Source of the DNA: Hyphochytrium catenoides
Lineage: Eukaryota; Sar; Hyphochytriomycetes; Hyphochytriales; Hyphochytriaceae
Assembly: GCA_900088475.1 (NCBI GenBank)
Contig: FLMG01004575.1
Coordinates: 1-64,000 of the forward strand
DNA length: 64,000 nucleotides
Direction of reading: 5' to 3'
A program made the translations under genes and the position numbers. Numbering within the stretch: the stretch's first letter is position 1; each line of letters begins with the position of its first letter. Under the pieces are notes generated by a model. It ran no database searches, was not told where the DNA came from, and saw only the letters and a program-made list of their open reading frames with translations. Below, one piece after another: positions 35,048 through 47,340 of this stretch.

Positions 35048-37218
35048 CTAAGCAGACTGGGCGGCAGCGGGGAAGCGGTGGGCCCGCCTTTCAAAGGGTT
35101 TGGGTTGGCGAAGGTTATGAGACATAGAATCAATCCCTGGCTTGTTGCTAGAGGGAGAGGCATGCATGGGCTCCGAGGGTGGAGAGTACAGTTCAACTTC
35201 CGGGCTGAGAGGGATTAGCTTGTACAGCTCCTCAGTATCGAAATCCTCTTGGCAAAGGGACGGCCCGCTTATTAGTGAGGTGGTCTCACTTTTTAGAGAC
35301 CCGGAGGTGAGAATGGATGTGCTCAGCGGATCATCAATATAGAGGTGCTGCAGAGTTACTAGTGCGCGGGAGAGCTCTGTAGCAGGCGTCACTTTTGGCG
35401 TGTAAAGAGTAACATTCCCAACCCCTGCTCTGACCTCCGAGGTCACCATTGTCCGAGGAGAAAGTATTTGCTCCTCACTTCGCCCAAGAGGAACAGGGCT
35501 CTTCTCTCCACTCCAAAGGTGAATCAGGCTAGGTTTCCTCTTGTTACCTATAGAAGGCCTTCTAGCAGGAGGGGCTTGACTGTCACTGACTCTCCCTGGT
35601 TCCTTCTCTGCATAATCCTGGTCCCCACCAGATAATATACATCGTAAGCACATCTTGTGCTTGCTGAGACCTAGGGCAGGTATTGCGACCATTCTGGATG
35701 CAGTACAATGGCCGCAGGTCACCTAGGGGAAAGGGACTGATAAGTTTCTCCAGCAAGATCTTGGGAGTTAATGCATATATCATCGAAGCAATACCTCGCC
35801 ACAAAAACGGCAGCGATGACGGAGTCTCAGAGGTCCAAAATTCCGCAGACATATGGCACAACTCGGGCGCTTGCTATTTTGCGTTGAGAGCAATCTTCAG
35901 AAATGAGTTATCGAAAGTAACATGCACGTTTAGCTGTCTTACCGTAAGGGAGGCCAAAGGAGGTCAGGCACGTAACTTTGCGCTGACTTTTGCAGGTGCT
36001 TCTCCAAAACGATACGAAGCTTCTTGAGTATGCTCAGACTCCAATCTGAGCCGTAGTTGTTCCCTATCCAGCCGGTCCAGCCCGCTCGAAGGTCGACTTT
36101 GCTTATAAAAACAACGTCTAAGACACCTTCAGCTGGAGACTGGTAGAAAAGGAAGCCAAAGGTGTCAAAGTATCCTCGCACTAATTTCTCACTGGACCCA
36201 GGTCCACGGACGTTGTCGCAATCAATGCTCTGCATGATATAATATCCAACTTGCCGGCCGCTTTTTGCTATCTTGACACCTGAAGCCTAAGTTAAGTATA
36301 TGGCAAACTTGGGGGTTAGTAGTTGTCATCGAATCTTGCGACAATACGGCTTACCTCCAGAAGAATAAAGTCTCTATCCTTACTAACCGTGCTATCGAGC
36401 CCAAGGACACTATTTATGGGAAGTTTAGGTCGAAGACGGAGCCATTTGAAGGCGATATGTCTTTCGGGGAAGCCTGCGGCCTTCTTGTCAAAGACGCTAC
36501 TCAGGTGCTTGCAGTCCACAAAGCCGTCGAAGAGTTTTCTACAGATCTGCCTATATGCCTCGGTGTCTCTTGTCACAAGGAAACTCAAGACATCGGACAC
36601 GCTCGATCTTATCTTGGCTACTGCTTTGGTGAAGCCCTTGACCAACGGGCCCTTATCGGAAGTCTGGTTTAGAGACACCCGGCGATACCTAGCCGTTGGC
36701 GCTGTCCTTGAAGACCTTTGCGCAAGAAGCTCTTGAGGGTCTAGAGCCCCTTTACTGATGGTGACCCCGTCAACAGCCTCGGTTGGTTTCCATTTCATTG
36801 GACCGCTCTCCCTAGAAGCACGCAAGACCGCATGAAACATCTTCTCAACATATTCCTCATAGAAGATGGCTTCCTCAGGCCCAAGCTGGACAGCATGCAA
36901 CGTGTCTTCTGAGAAGAGCTCCATCGGTCGAGCGCTATGCGATAACAGCAAAAGCCACGAATTTGTTATGAACTCGACAAAGAAACTCTCCTTACTCAAA
37001 CTCCAAATGCCCCCCTCAAGCAAGCACCTCTGACAACCCAGGTAAGCTATATAGGACAGAGGAGTAACGATGATGGATGCGCGACACGACGCGAACGATG
37101 TTCAACACGAGCCCTCACACAGCAAGGCAGCAATAGGCTAACCAATTCTGCGTGTCTTCAGCCGATGGTCAGGCCGCAAGAGGCCAAGAAAGGCTCGATA
37201 AGAAGGTTCAAGAGCCAT
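35048..37218 (-). CDS. START-like domain plus FYVE zinc-finger protein
   Basis: Lipid-binding adaptor candidate. The main exon (37.02-36.32 kb) and the next (about 36.27-35.94 kb) have START-like composition: LGPEEAIFYEEYVEKMFHAV, RDTEAYRQICRKLFDGFVDC, RDFILLEVSRIVARFDDNY, VGYYIMQSIDCDNVRG, LVRGYFDTFGFLFYQ and WTGWIGNNYGSDWSLSILKK. A FYVE-type zinc finger follows: RPSCAICLRNFGPLRLRHRC and RFCGE near 35.85-35.79 kb, then across an intron VTCGHCTASRMVAIPALG and KMCLRCIL. The RHRC(R)xCG core is the hallmark that in FYVE domains binds phosphatidylinositol 3-phosphate. A Ser/Pro-rich tail ends at 35048. START-FYVE combinations are known from oomycetes and other protists. The 5' exon is uncertain: MALEPSYRAFLGLLRPDHRL (ATG at 37218) is the best candidate, but its splice phase to the main exon is unresolved. 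Confidence 0.7.
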
Positions 37219-39537
37219 GCCGCGACAGGCATCGGCGATCTGAGGCTTCGGGTGCTTGTACTGTATGATCCTCGAAGGAGAGGGAGTGAGGCAGGGAAAA
37301 AAGGAAACGCGGATCGAAGAAGTGTACCTACACTTCTCCTTCTGATCCCCACCCACCTCTGCCCTTTCTCATCTCAGCCGTCGTGATCATTCCTTATCAT
37401 AAGAGCTTTAGAGGAACGATTATAGAATATAGTGATAGGGTTATTCCTGACCTTCACTCCTCAAAGGTCACCGCCAGTCTGTACATACACATCCTGCGCT
37501 CATCCATTCTTTTGTGGCTTGTCAATCATCCGCAGCAGCGCGGCTTTTGCCTGCCTTTTTGTTGTGCTGCCTCCCCGCCCTGCCTGGCCGCCCTGCCTGG
37601 CCGCCCTGCTGCCTGCCTGTCACCTCCTTCAACCAGGACAAAAGCCTGGCCACCTCTGTCATAATGATGAGCGACCAACCAGCCGACCTGACCAACCGAC
37701 CGAACTCAGCTCACTGTTCCTGGGGAGCTATCTTCTCATCATGATGGCGGTAGCAGCAGCAGCAAGAAGAAGGAGCGAAAGATGGAGCGAGGATGCACCC
37801 AGTCCCTATCTCTCCTTCTTGGCATGGCGAAAAAGGATGGCACTGCACTGTGTTTTCGAGCTGCGGTTAAGTGATGATACAGCAGCAGTAGTAGTGTCAG
37901 CAAAAGGGCCAAACTGCATTGTTGCTCCAAGAATAGCGTATGTTCCAGTAGCTGAGAGCCCCTCCCAGTTCAACAGCAGGATGACAAGCGCCACGATTGT
38001 CGAGCAGTTGTAGCTCTGCCGCTGGAAGGCATTGTACACGTAGGTTCAATACAGGACAGACCACCTTGTTCCCCTACTCTTATCTGTTCGATTCTTGATT
38101 ATGACCATACTGGCGCGATAGAATAATGAGTACTTCTTGTAGGTTAGCGGCAAAAAACTCTAGGCTCATTGAACCCCAACCTCCCCGCCGCGAGCCGTCA
38201 ATAATTTTGCGACGTAGTGCGAAGCCCATGAAGCTTATGGCTGCTAGCTAGGCCGATGATTATCCTTGAGACTCGATAAGCATCTGGCCTGACCACCTTA
38301 TAGTGGACACCACCAGTAGTCTTGAGCAGCTCACACAAACGACAAATAGGCTACTATGTGATGGACAGAAACTACCTTCTTTACCTGATTGCACTGCTCC
38401 TTCTTAGAACGGCCCTCTAAGTCTAGACTTAGCCTTGAGCAGGGCTGCTTGACCTCGCCCCTCCTCGGAGGAGTAGTACATCATGATAACGACACAAACT
38501 TTTATCCGTCCCTCATCCTCCTTCTCCACAAGACCTTTGGTTGCCCTCATCTCTCCTCTAATAAGTTCCATCATTGTCATCGTCCACAAATTCTCATTCA
38601 GCCCGCTCCCGTTGGCTTCTCTTCCATTTACTACAATAATCGCGGGAGGAGAGGTGCTGCTTTAATCACTCAATCAGAGAAGAGTCCTCGTCTGAACTAC
38701 TACTTACTCAGGATGGCAGCTAGCATCTCGATAGGTAGACGAAGAAGCTCTTCTTTATAAACTCGTAAGACCAAAGTTGCTACCTTTTACAAGAGTCGCA
38801 GTAGGCGCTTCATCATCAGTAACAGCAGCTGAGATTGGTAGAGGTGCGAAATAAGAAGATGGAAGTAGTAGTCGTCTATCCTGCTGCTGCTGACCTGCCG
38901 CAAGAGAAGAAGATCATTGCCACTCTCTGCCCCTCCTCTGCTGACGGGATCATCACTCTCCTCCTTCCGTCCCTCACCCCATGCGGCCTGCCCCTCTATT
39001 ATCTCCTCGTCGTGCTGCTGCAGGCTGCAGGTGAAGCTTCTTGTTCGTCGTTGTAGTAGTCGTTGTACTTGTGTAGCTTCAGGATCTGGAAGTACTTACT
39101 ACTATTCTGTTTTGACCTCCAGCCTCCAGCTCGCAGAATCCGTTACAGGCTTGTCCCGTCTTTCAAGGTTGATGCAGCATTTGTTCTTCAGCCTCCTGCT
39201 CGCTGCTCCTACAAGTACCCTCACAGCGGGCGTCGAGAGGACTGAGCTGCCACAGACGCAGGAGGAGACTCTACCTACGTCAGGTCAAGACTCGAGATCC
39301 AACCCCTCTTGACCTCCATGTGCCTCCGAAGCGTCAAGATGCAGCGAAGTCCACCTTCCACCCGGCCTGGACACTCTTCTCACTCTTCCTTTATAAAATG
39401 GGTGTACGGGGTTGCCATGGATTAATCCGGAGTGGGAACAACATAAACCATTCAAGCGTGGCCCCTTACAAGGGCTGTGTGGACTGGTGTGGTGGTTTAT
39501 CTGGAACAGAACTGCATATCGCACTTGAGGAAGAATA
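37219..39537. other. 2.3 kb divergent intergenic region
   Basis: Between the START-FYVE gene (leftward) and the Kelch gene (rightward). It holds a short GC-rich tandem repeat (separate entry) and several frames of 60-190 codons without motifs. The low-complexity composition of those frames (Cys/Leu/Pro or poly-Ala/Arg) suggests they are not genes. Confidence 0.45.
37576..37606 (+). repeat. Short GC-rich tandem repeat
   Basis: A 13-base unit (CCGCCCTGCCTGG) is repeated about two and a half times. It is flanked by further CCTGCC words and is probably simple-sequence expansion. Confidence 0.75.
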
Positions 39538-42364
39538 ATGGCCATGGCAACCCCTCAGCACATAATGATATGGGAGAGGATAGCCGCGGAGGGTTGGACG
39601 CCACCCACGAGGACCGGTGAGGAAACCCAAGTCACACCTTTCCTCTTCTATGGCATCCATGGCGTCAAGAGGAGTAACCATATAGTACTCTTACTGTAGG
39701 TCACTCTGCGGCCGTGATCAACAATAAGCTTTACATATTCGGTGGCCTGCAAAGCGGCGTTCCTGTGAACACCCTTCTTTGCTATGATCTCAGTGAGTTA
39801 CCCGAAGAGTTGGGGCGAGCATCACGGGGCACTCGCTAATCCTTGCATGCGACGTCTGTTGCAGGTTCCAGACAATGGACCTCGATAGATCCATCGGGCA
39901 GTATCCCCTCCCCTCGGGCGCGTGCGTAGAGAACCTTTCCTTTGCAACTACCTATTATGATTGGTGCTTACCCTCAGATCATGACACTTCTGTAGACCAT
40001 GCCTCCTGGGTACAGGGAAGCAAAATCTTTATACACTCTGGGGAAGGCTCTCCAATTCACGATGGCAAAGATGCAAACCTTGACGAAGGGCAGCGGCTAC
40101 AAGAGGCCATGGCGGAGGCTTTGATGCTCTTGAACGACGGTGTGCGGCCCCGTCGCCTTTGTTTCGACGAATTGCATTGCTACGACACAGGTTGAAACAC
40201 TCGCCTTCAGCATGAAATATGACTTCCCATTGACTCTATCTTCACATCAATAACCTTTACAGAGTCAAATTGTTGGTCTAGCGTACAGACACGACTAGCA
40301 CCTTTCCCTCGGAAAGGCCATTCCATAGTCTCAGGTCTCGACGGCAATGGAAAGCCGGTTGCCATTCTCTTTGGTGGGGCTCCACCTGACCCTAAGCCGT
40401 TGTCAAATGAAGTCTTCATGCTCAAGAATGGTAACGCTTATGCCAAGCACCAGATAGTTCTTTCCGAGCCGTAGTTAAGTCGCCGAACTGTTTTCGTCTG
40501 ACTAGATGAAAAGCTTATATCCGGGAAGGCTACCTGGACCAAATGTGCAGCCAAAGGACTGGAGCCCTCTCCTCGCTTCTATCACAGCTGTGCAGTGATC
40601 GAAAAAGAAGAAGGAGGGCAGGGCTGCCTTATCCACATCTTCGGTGGCATCAGCCGTGAAGGCAGCCTGCTCGGCGACAGCTTTATCTTCGACACTGGTT
40701 GGAACAGCAGATTTACTAGCCTTCGAATTCAAATATTTTTGCTTACCCCTGATTTCACTTGCAGGTACCTTGACATGGGAGGCGATTAGGGCGTCGGGAA
40801 CTCCGCCATCGGCGAGATCTGGCCACCAAGCGGTGACCATAACAGCATTGAGCGGACATCCTTCCGTTCTTATTTATGGAGGTCTGTGTCAAACGGAGGG
40901 AACTATTAGCTTTCCTACAACCATTCATGTCTTTGAGACTGGTAAGCTACAGAAGCACCATTTTTCTCGAGGACAGCTGGTTTTGTCGTTCTCAGATTTC
41001 AATCCCAGAGACAGCTTCATGGTCCTCCTTGGATGTGGGGCATCTGTATCCTCCTCCTAGGTCAGTTGTTGAATATGTTACCAGACTATAGTTCAGCTTC
41101 CCTTATTACGGTGACGTATCAGATATGGCCACTCAGCGATACTGGTTCCCGAACTTCAGAAGTTCTTGCGTGACCCTGGAGGACCCTTTGTAGAAGGGAG
41201 GGCCCCCGGTACTGAGCCTCGGCCTCCACTGGCGAACGCTGGCGGCAATCCTAATGCAGGGTTGCTTGTGTTTGGCGGAATGAACTATGGCTACTGCAGC
41301 AGGTTGTCCCCCTAACTGTCTACCTCTTCTCGTTTTATGGCAACTAACTGTCACACGATAGTGACATTTGGTGCTTAGACACTCGATGGAGAAACAAGGC
41401 CTTAGGGGTTCTAAAAGAACCGCCTAGGATCTTCATCCATCAGGAGTCGTTGACCGATACGAGAGAAGGGGGAAGTGACTCATTATCTTGGGGCACGCCT
41501 ACGATCTGTTAAGGGAAGAGAAGTCTAGGGTAAAACCGCTCAGAAGTAAACCTCACTGAAAAGTGCGATGAGTTCTGACTCAAACCGTCTAGCTGGAACA
41601 CAAGGTGAGGCAAGAGCAGGCCAAACTCACGGAGGCTGAGGCGGCAGTAAGGACATCCCAAGAAGAATCAGAGGTGAGAGGCAAGTAGGATACTACCTCC
41701 AGCTAAGAAGAACTAATCTCTCATTTCTGTCAGCAATGGAGGCACAAGGTTACTGTTTTAGAGAAGCAGCTGGAAGAAGAAAGTTCAAAGGTGAGGCGAT
41801 CCCAGCAATGGGATGAAGTTCGTTGTTTAATCGCTTCTCTAGCTTCGTAAAGCATTAGAGAATGAATGTATGAAGAGCATTCGCCTTGAGGAAGAACGTG
41901 ATGAAGCACTGAGATTATTGGCCATGTCAAACTTTGCAGCGGTAAGACTGGCCCGTTGTCCATCGCAATCTAGGTCCTAAAGGGCCTAACTCCACAAACA
42001 GAGACTTCGCCTTGACGCGGAACTACTTTATCGAGAGGAAACGACCAAACATGCGGCAGGTCAAATCCGTTGTAAATGCGATATAAGCGATGAGCCCAGG
42101 GGTCCTGTTCAAAAGACAAGCTCTCCCAGTGAGGCGCTGCCACCAAGAGAACAACTTCGCGAAGCACTGCACCTAACCGATAAGAACCCGAGAGAAAATG
42201 AAGACGAAAGTGACCACGCCGTTTCCCAAGATCTACAATTAAGTCCAGCTGACGCAGCCGCTGCCACCGCTTCATCGCCATCAAGACAACCCGTGCTGGA
42301 AGACTCTATGCCGCCTCTACATGTACTTCCACGACGTCATCAAGGCGAACATAATCGCGTTTGA
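39538..42364 (+). CDS. Kelch-repeat protein with C-terminal coiled coil
   Basis: The ATG at 39538 gives MAMATPQHIMIWERIAAEGW, and the first Kelch blade is formed across an intron (TGHSAAVINNKLYIFGGL). Further blades: RQWTSIDPSGSIPSPRARA, SWVQGSKIFIHSGEG, RKGHSIVSGLDGNGKPVAIL followed by FGG, SPRFYHSCAVIEKE, CLIHIFGGISREGSLLGDSF, SARSGHQAVTITALSGHPS, VLIYGGLCQTEG, YGHSAILVPELQKFL and GLLVFGGMNYGYCSSDIWCL. Exons at 41.6-42.36 kb encode a coiled coil (LEHKVRQEQAKLTEAEAA, KVTVLEKQLEEESSKLRKAL, RLEEERDEALRLLAMS) and a polar tail ending at 42364. The layout resembles Kelch/coiled-coil scaffold proteins. An in-frame stop at about 41510 (after SWGTPTIC) is removed only if a splice donor lies upstream of it, so the blade part and coiled-coil part could be two genes; one gene seems more likely. 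Confidence 0.7.
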
Positions 42365-43406
42365 CATAGGACGGCAGCACGTTAGGCTTCATTTATAAGC
42401 AAAATTTATAAGGATGAGGTTTTATTGTCCGGACACGATCAGCGCAGCGTCACATGCTTCAGGATGACCATTGTTATGCACACAGACGCACACTAGCCCT
42501 CTAGGAATCATGCCTTTGTTTTCCGTTGGCAGAGAGGTGTGTTAAGGGTTCACAAGGATTGACTGACTGGGAAATGGGAGCAGAAGGGCGATGCACTCGG
42601 GTTGACGGGGCCAAGCTGCAGGTCCATCCGTCTTCTTGAGTTTGAGGCAGGCCAGCAGGTCAGCAAAGAGTGGAGGTGTTGCTTCTCACTTCCGTCTGTC
42701 TCAAGCTCCATATTTCGGATAGTGCCCGTAAACTGATGCCCGATCTAGGTTTTTATAGATCTAGTCCGGAATAAATGCTTGGGCGTTACAGTACAGCATG
42801 GTATGTTTATGATGGGAAGAGTTATAAGAGGAAGAGGGAAGAGTGACCCCACTCTCATGATACTTCCAGGGCAAGGGGACAGCGGAGGAAGTGGACCTGA
42901 GGCAGCGGTGGCGCTGACTGCAGGTTGAGAGCATGTCCCAAGGCGCTATGTGGTGCAGCAGCAGCGGTCCCGTCATGTTCACCTTCTAATAGTATATAAA
43001 GCTTCATGAAAGGATGAGCTCTGACCATTGCTCGCGAAAGCCCAATCACCGCACTTCTCTAGGAGCGGATGCAGCGCTGGTGGTCTAGCTAGCTAGGGCT
43101 CGTGCGCACGGTGCGGTAGGACATGTTGAGACTATACAGTCCTTGTAGCACCAGGGCTTTGTAGGTCTAAAAGGAACAGGTGCTACGGGCATGGCCGCTC
43201 AAAGGAACGTTTGGAATAGAGGTATTAACACTTAGGTGAACACGAGGCCAAGGAGTGCGATCCTTGCCATTACATCTGGGCTACTTTAGGGTCTATACTC
43301 TCGTTCCATGTAAGGACAAAGCAGTAACCCCCTGAATGTAAGCGATTATGGCGATCAGATAGTCAGATCATCGCCATAAGAGGTTCCCTCGTGGTAGGGC
43401 TGCGCG
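42365..43406. other. Intergenic, nothing recognised
   Basis: About 1 kb between two plus-strand genes, presumably the Kelch 3' untranslated region and the promoter of the next gene. Two overlapping minus-strand frames near 42.8-43.0 kb have no motif or splice support. Confidence 0.5.
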
Positions 43407-46052
43407 ATGGCGCTTCAGCGCAAAGAGGTGGAAAGGATCTCCAAGATCATGTAAGACTCGTTCAGCTAAGGCAAAATCCCATGCTTTTTTTATCCGTGCC
43501 CTAGTCTAACTAGCATCATTAGCCAAATCTCAGACCGGAGGATGCAGACCTCGGTCATGAGAGGTCTAAAGCTATCAGGTACCTGAGACAATGGCCTGCA
43601 GACTGAAGTTACCCACTTACCCACTTGGTTCTGATACATCGTCGGCTCGTCGCAGATATAAATCCACGGATAGAGGCCCTTGGCCACGATGTGGCCAGCC
43701 TCGGACAATATCTGACTTCACTTAGTGAATCAACGGAGCCACAGCTTACAGAGGTACTCTCCTACGTCGTGAAGGAGCACAAGATTAAGTATCAGGTAAG
43801 TCTAGGCATCAGCCAAGGTGATGTCGCTTTGGAAGCTACAAGTAAATCTGATACCGAAATTGATAGGAGGAAGATAAGGACAAGTGGCTACTGACATTCA
43901 TATCCTCTCTGGTTCTGATGCTGAAGGAGGGGCTGGAGGTTAAGGTAAGAGCTCTCTGTGGAGTGTACCTACCCCCACCTGAGAGTAAACACTACGATGG
44001 CCAACGGTTATATGTCGCAGGATGATGTCGTCAGAAAGGAGGTTGTGCAGCATGTACATGGCTGGTTTGCACATAAAGTGATGCGGTTTGAGGTAACTGA
44101 CTCTATTTCTTACCAAGCCCTTCTATGGAGTCCACACTTATAAGAACCGAACAGGCCATGTTTGGCGGCGACAGGGCATGGCGCCTCAGTCTCGGGGGAA
44201 AGCCAGAGAGTAGCAATAATGACCCCTTGATACCGTTAGGAAGAGTCAGCTCTAGGTGAAAACTACTGGACAACTTAGAGCTCTTTAGGACGTCTACTCA
44301 CTCTTGGCTCCCGTTCAGTACGCCTCAAGTGGTTCACGGAGATCAGAAAGCACCACTTACAACCAGTCTAGGAGCGTCGTTCAAGGTTCTCAACCGCTCC
44401 TTCGCCGAGAGGGCAGCGACTTACCAACAGCGCAGCCTGCGAACGTCTAAACTTAGACGAGAGCTGAACGCTCTTAGAAGCCCAGAGGATGATCACGAAG
44501 GACCAAATGGGGAAACTGATGGGACAAGCTATGAGAAAGCTTCATCAACACAGCCCATGGGCTCTAGATTCGCATCTAGCCCCAAGGCTACTGATGAATC
44601 TTCTTCTGGCCAAGGGAGCTTAACGTATCCAGTCGCCACAGAAAGAGTCAAGGTAAGTCTACTTCTGCGCTACCGGTTAAACACGCCGCCGAGACGGATT
44701 TCATGCCTCACATCATGTTCACCGCAGACCGGACAGCTTATACATACAGATGTTACCGCTGCGGAGGTAGGCGTGACGAGGAGCCTATTACTTTCGGCAT
44801 TCTCACTTCTTTCACTTTTGTAGGCTAATCTTCATAAAGTTTGGTTTGACCACCGGATAGAAGACCTAGCGGAGAGTCAGAATAAAGGTAGGTAATTACT
44901 TATGCGCTGCATGAAAGAACACTTCGTAAGCGTAGCTGCACAGAGGATGTTCACCGAGCCCTGGGTCGTTGGTCTACTGCAAGGAGCAGACTAGACGCCG
45001 AAATAGCGAGGCGACAGGTAGATCCTGAAGCCCTCAAATAGACTTTGCCCTTGTACTGAAACCCTTACTTGTCTTTTCCTTCCAAACCTATTCAGGAAGC
45101 TACACATGTAACAATGAAGGTCATGAGCCCACGGGCGGCAGAGAGCTATCGCAGTAGTGTAACCCCGTCCTCGCCATCAAAGAGCCCAAAGTCTAGAAGC
45201 GTTGTGCATCCGGGAGAGACTCTTGTGCAGTTCGAGGCACAAGAAATTTCAAGTAAGAGTTCGTACCACTGCTTCTTCGGGCAAAGGAGCGCTAATTTCC
45301 TTTCCCTTTTTGCCAGGAGCTACTTATTGCGACCCTGCTGAGAGCTCACTCGTCGACTTAGAGAGCAAACGACACCCTACGGTGGCAAATGTCGAAGCTC
45401 TTGAGAAGGCCGTCAAGGAAAAAAATGCGGTGGTGGTAGATATGGATGCTGCAGTCAAGCCCACCAAAGCTCCTTCCAAACAGTCCTCCACCACTGCTGC
45501 CACAAAAGAAGCGAAATCAGAGCCCCCTCCTTTTGTCTCGTCCTATGTAAGACCGTGCAACGACGTGGCTGTTTGTTGTTCTCCATGTACCTTAAACAGT
45601 GTCTCTGACTCATCCACAGGTAAACTCAACGGGGAAACTTATGGTACGAAGCAAGGTCGCAGAGCTGACGAGGGAGACGGACGAAGAGATTAGTCGGATA
45701 GCGTCATCGTTTGACAAGTATGGGCTTTCCGTTAACAAGGACTTATTAGATAGGTAAGAGAGGGTTTGCTCACTGCTATCAATGCAAAGATGTGAGGAAG
45801 GCTTAACCTGGAACTCCTCGCAAGGGCATTATCTATACCTGAAAGCAGGCCAAAGGTAGAGAGCGTTCGAAACTTGCCCTTACCAGACCATAGGCTGCGG
45901 CAGAACCCTGCCCCTCCAGCTCAAAAGAAGGTAAGACAGCTCCCACCGGCGGTGTTCGTGATGCTTGGCAGCTAAGCTAATACTACTTGCGGCAGGGCAA
46001 AAAGAAATCTTCAAAGAAAGGGGGGAAGAAGAAGAAGAGTGCCAAGAAGTGA
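43407..46052 (+). CDS. Helical, lysine-tailed protein of unknown function
   Basis: The ATG at 43407 gives MALQRKEVERISKI, and the next three exons join in phase (QISDRRMQTSVMR, then NPRIEALGHDVASLGQYLTS, VLSYVVKEHKIKYQ). Further exons: WLLTFISSLVLMLKEGLEVK, DDVVRKEVVQHVHGWFAHKV, a long polar exon (FKVLNRSFAERAATYQQRSL, SKLRRELNALRSPEDDHEGP), ANLHKVWFDHRIEDLAESQN, EDVHRALGRWSTARSRLDAE and VTPSSPSKSPKSRSVVHPGE. Near the C-terminus are VAELTRETDEEISRIASSFD and a lysine/serine tail (KKSSKKGGKKKKSAKK) ending at 46052. Most of it is predicted helical, with a disordered Ser/Lys end; a cytoskeletal or ciliary coiled-coil role would be a guess. I do not recognise the family. The consistent exon phasing and composition support a real gene. 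Confidence 0.6.
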
Positions 46053-47340
46053 GGCATTCTAGAAGTTGTGAGTCAGCATTCTCACAACAACCCAGACGGA
46101 GTGGCACAGGCAGCCCGCGGTTGGCTGTTATAACATGAATATAAACCTGTTGCCATGCACCACTCTGTAACCATCTGGCGCACCATAGAAGCAACGAGAT
46201 GCCACTACGGCTGTAGTTGCCTTGCGTGGTTCAGCGTCATTTTCAGTCCGAGTCAGTATTCAGTCAAGATTAGCTCGTTCGCAGCTGTACTAGGCACCTC
46301 TCAGTGGCGAAGAGGAGGTGGACGAGGGACACGCCCTAGACGGTATTGCCATCTCTACTGGGTGCCAAGGAAAAGAGAAGGGAGGAGTAGGTGATAAGAC
46401 AAGCTGTACGCAACCCTTCTGCCTGGAACGAAGACTATGAATCTACTTAAGAAAGAGGTCATATCTGTGGCCGCATTGAAGCTCTCTCATTGCTGCGATG
46501 GCCCACCCTACAGACCCAAGCTGGCCTAAGTAGACCTGGAGCGGACAGTCCGTTTATAAGGATTGAAATCTTTGTGCACTAAACTGACCCAGCTGTAGGG
46601 ATGAGCTGATGGTCTTCTTTACCTTCATTCTTAGCCGACTGTACACCCGAACAGACAGAGTTCACTTGGCTAGAAATGAGGGCCCGTAACGATGTCATGG
46701 CTTGATCATCTAGGTCCGCAATGCGGAATAGGGTATAAGGTACGTACCACTGCTCGTCGTAGCTTTCTAGGAGGTTTTTCCATCAGAGTTCTCAACCTCA
46801 CATCAGCAGTTGGAGTCGCTAAAAGCTGTCGGTAAGGCAGTTGTGCATGTCAAAGGGTGGGAAGTAAGAAGTAACGTAAAGCACGACAAAAGAGTGATGG
46901 AGTCGTACTAGCCGGTAACTACCTTCCCCTTCTACGAGTACGAGTTGTACGAACTACATCTGTCACTCGGACGAGAGAGACCCTCAGCTTGAAGATCTGC
47001 CTCAAGCGATGCAGAATGCCTGCTCGTCTCATTTATTAGCCAGGCTGTAAGAGTACCTGGCCTGTCTGTTCATTCCCATCCTTGACCTTCTTCCAGAGCT
47101 AGCCTACCGGGTCAATAAGCCTCTAGTGCAGTTCTTCTTGGGCAAGAAGGGGTTGGCAACAGAGTACCGCAGCCTCATTCTTATCTGATCTGCTTCTTCA
47201 GAGTGCCACTTCCGCAATGAGTATTTAAGAGAAATTACCTCATCAGGGTGATGAAGAAAGGCCTCCCATTGAGCTCTTCTGTTTCTTCAGCTGGATTGCT
47301 GTCTAGCACACGTATGCGGCCTGACAAGTAGAGTTACAAT
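46053..47340. other. Intergenic, nothing recognised
   Basis: About 1.3 kb between two plus-strand genes. Frames are short and lack motifs. It should contain the upstream gene's 3' untranslated region and the promoter of the Rogdi-like gene. Confidence 0.5.

Noticed and set aside
37432-38013. Plus-strand open frame of 193 codons
   Set aside because: Composition is Cys/Pro/Ala/Arg-biased from a GC repeat, there is no recognised domain, and it lies in a promoter gap between divergent genes.
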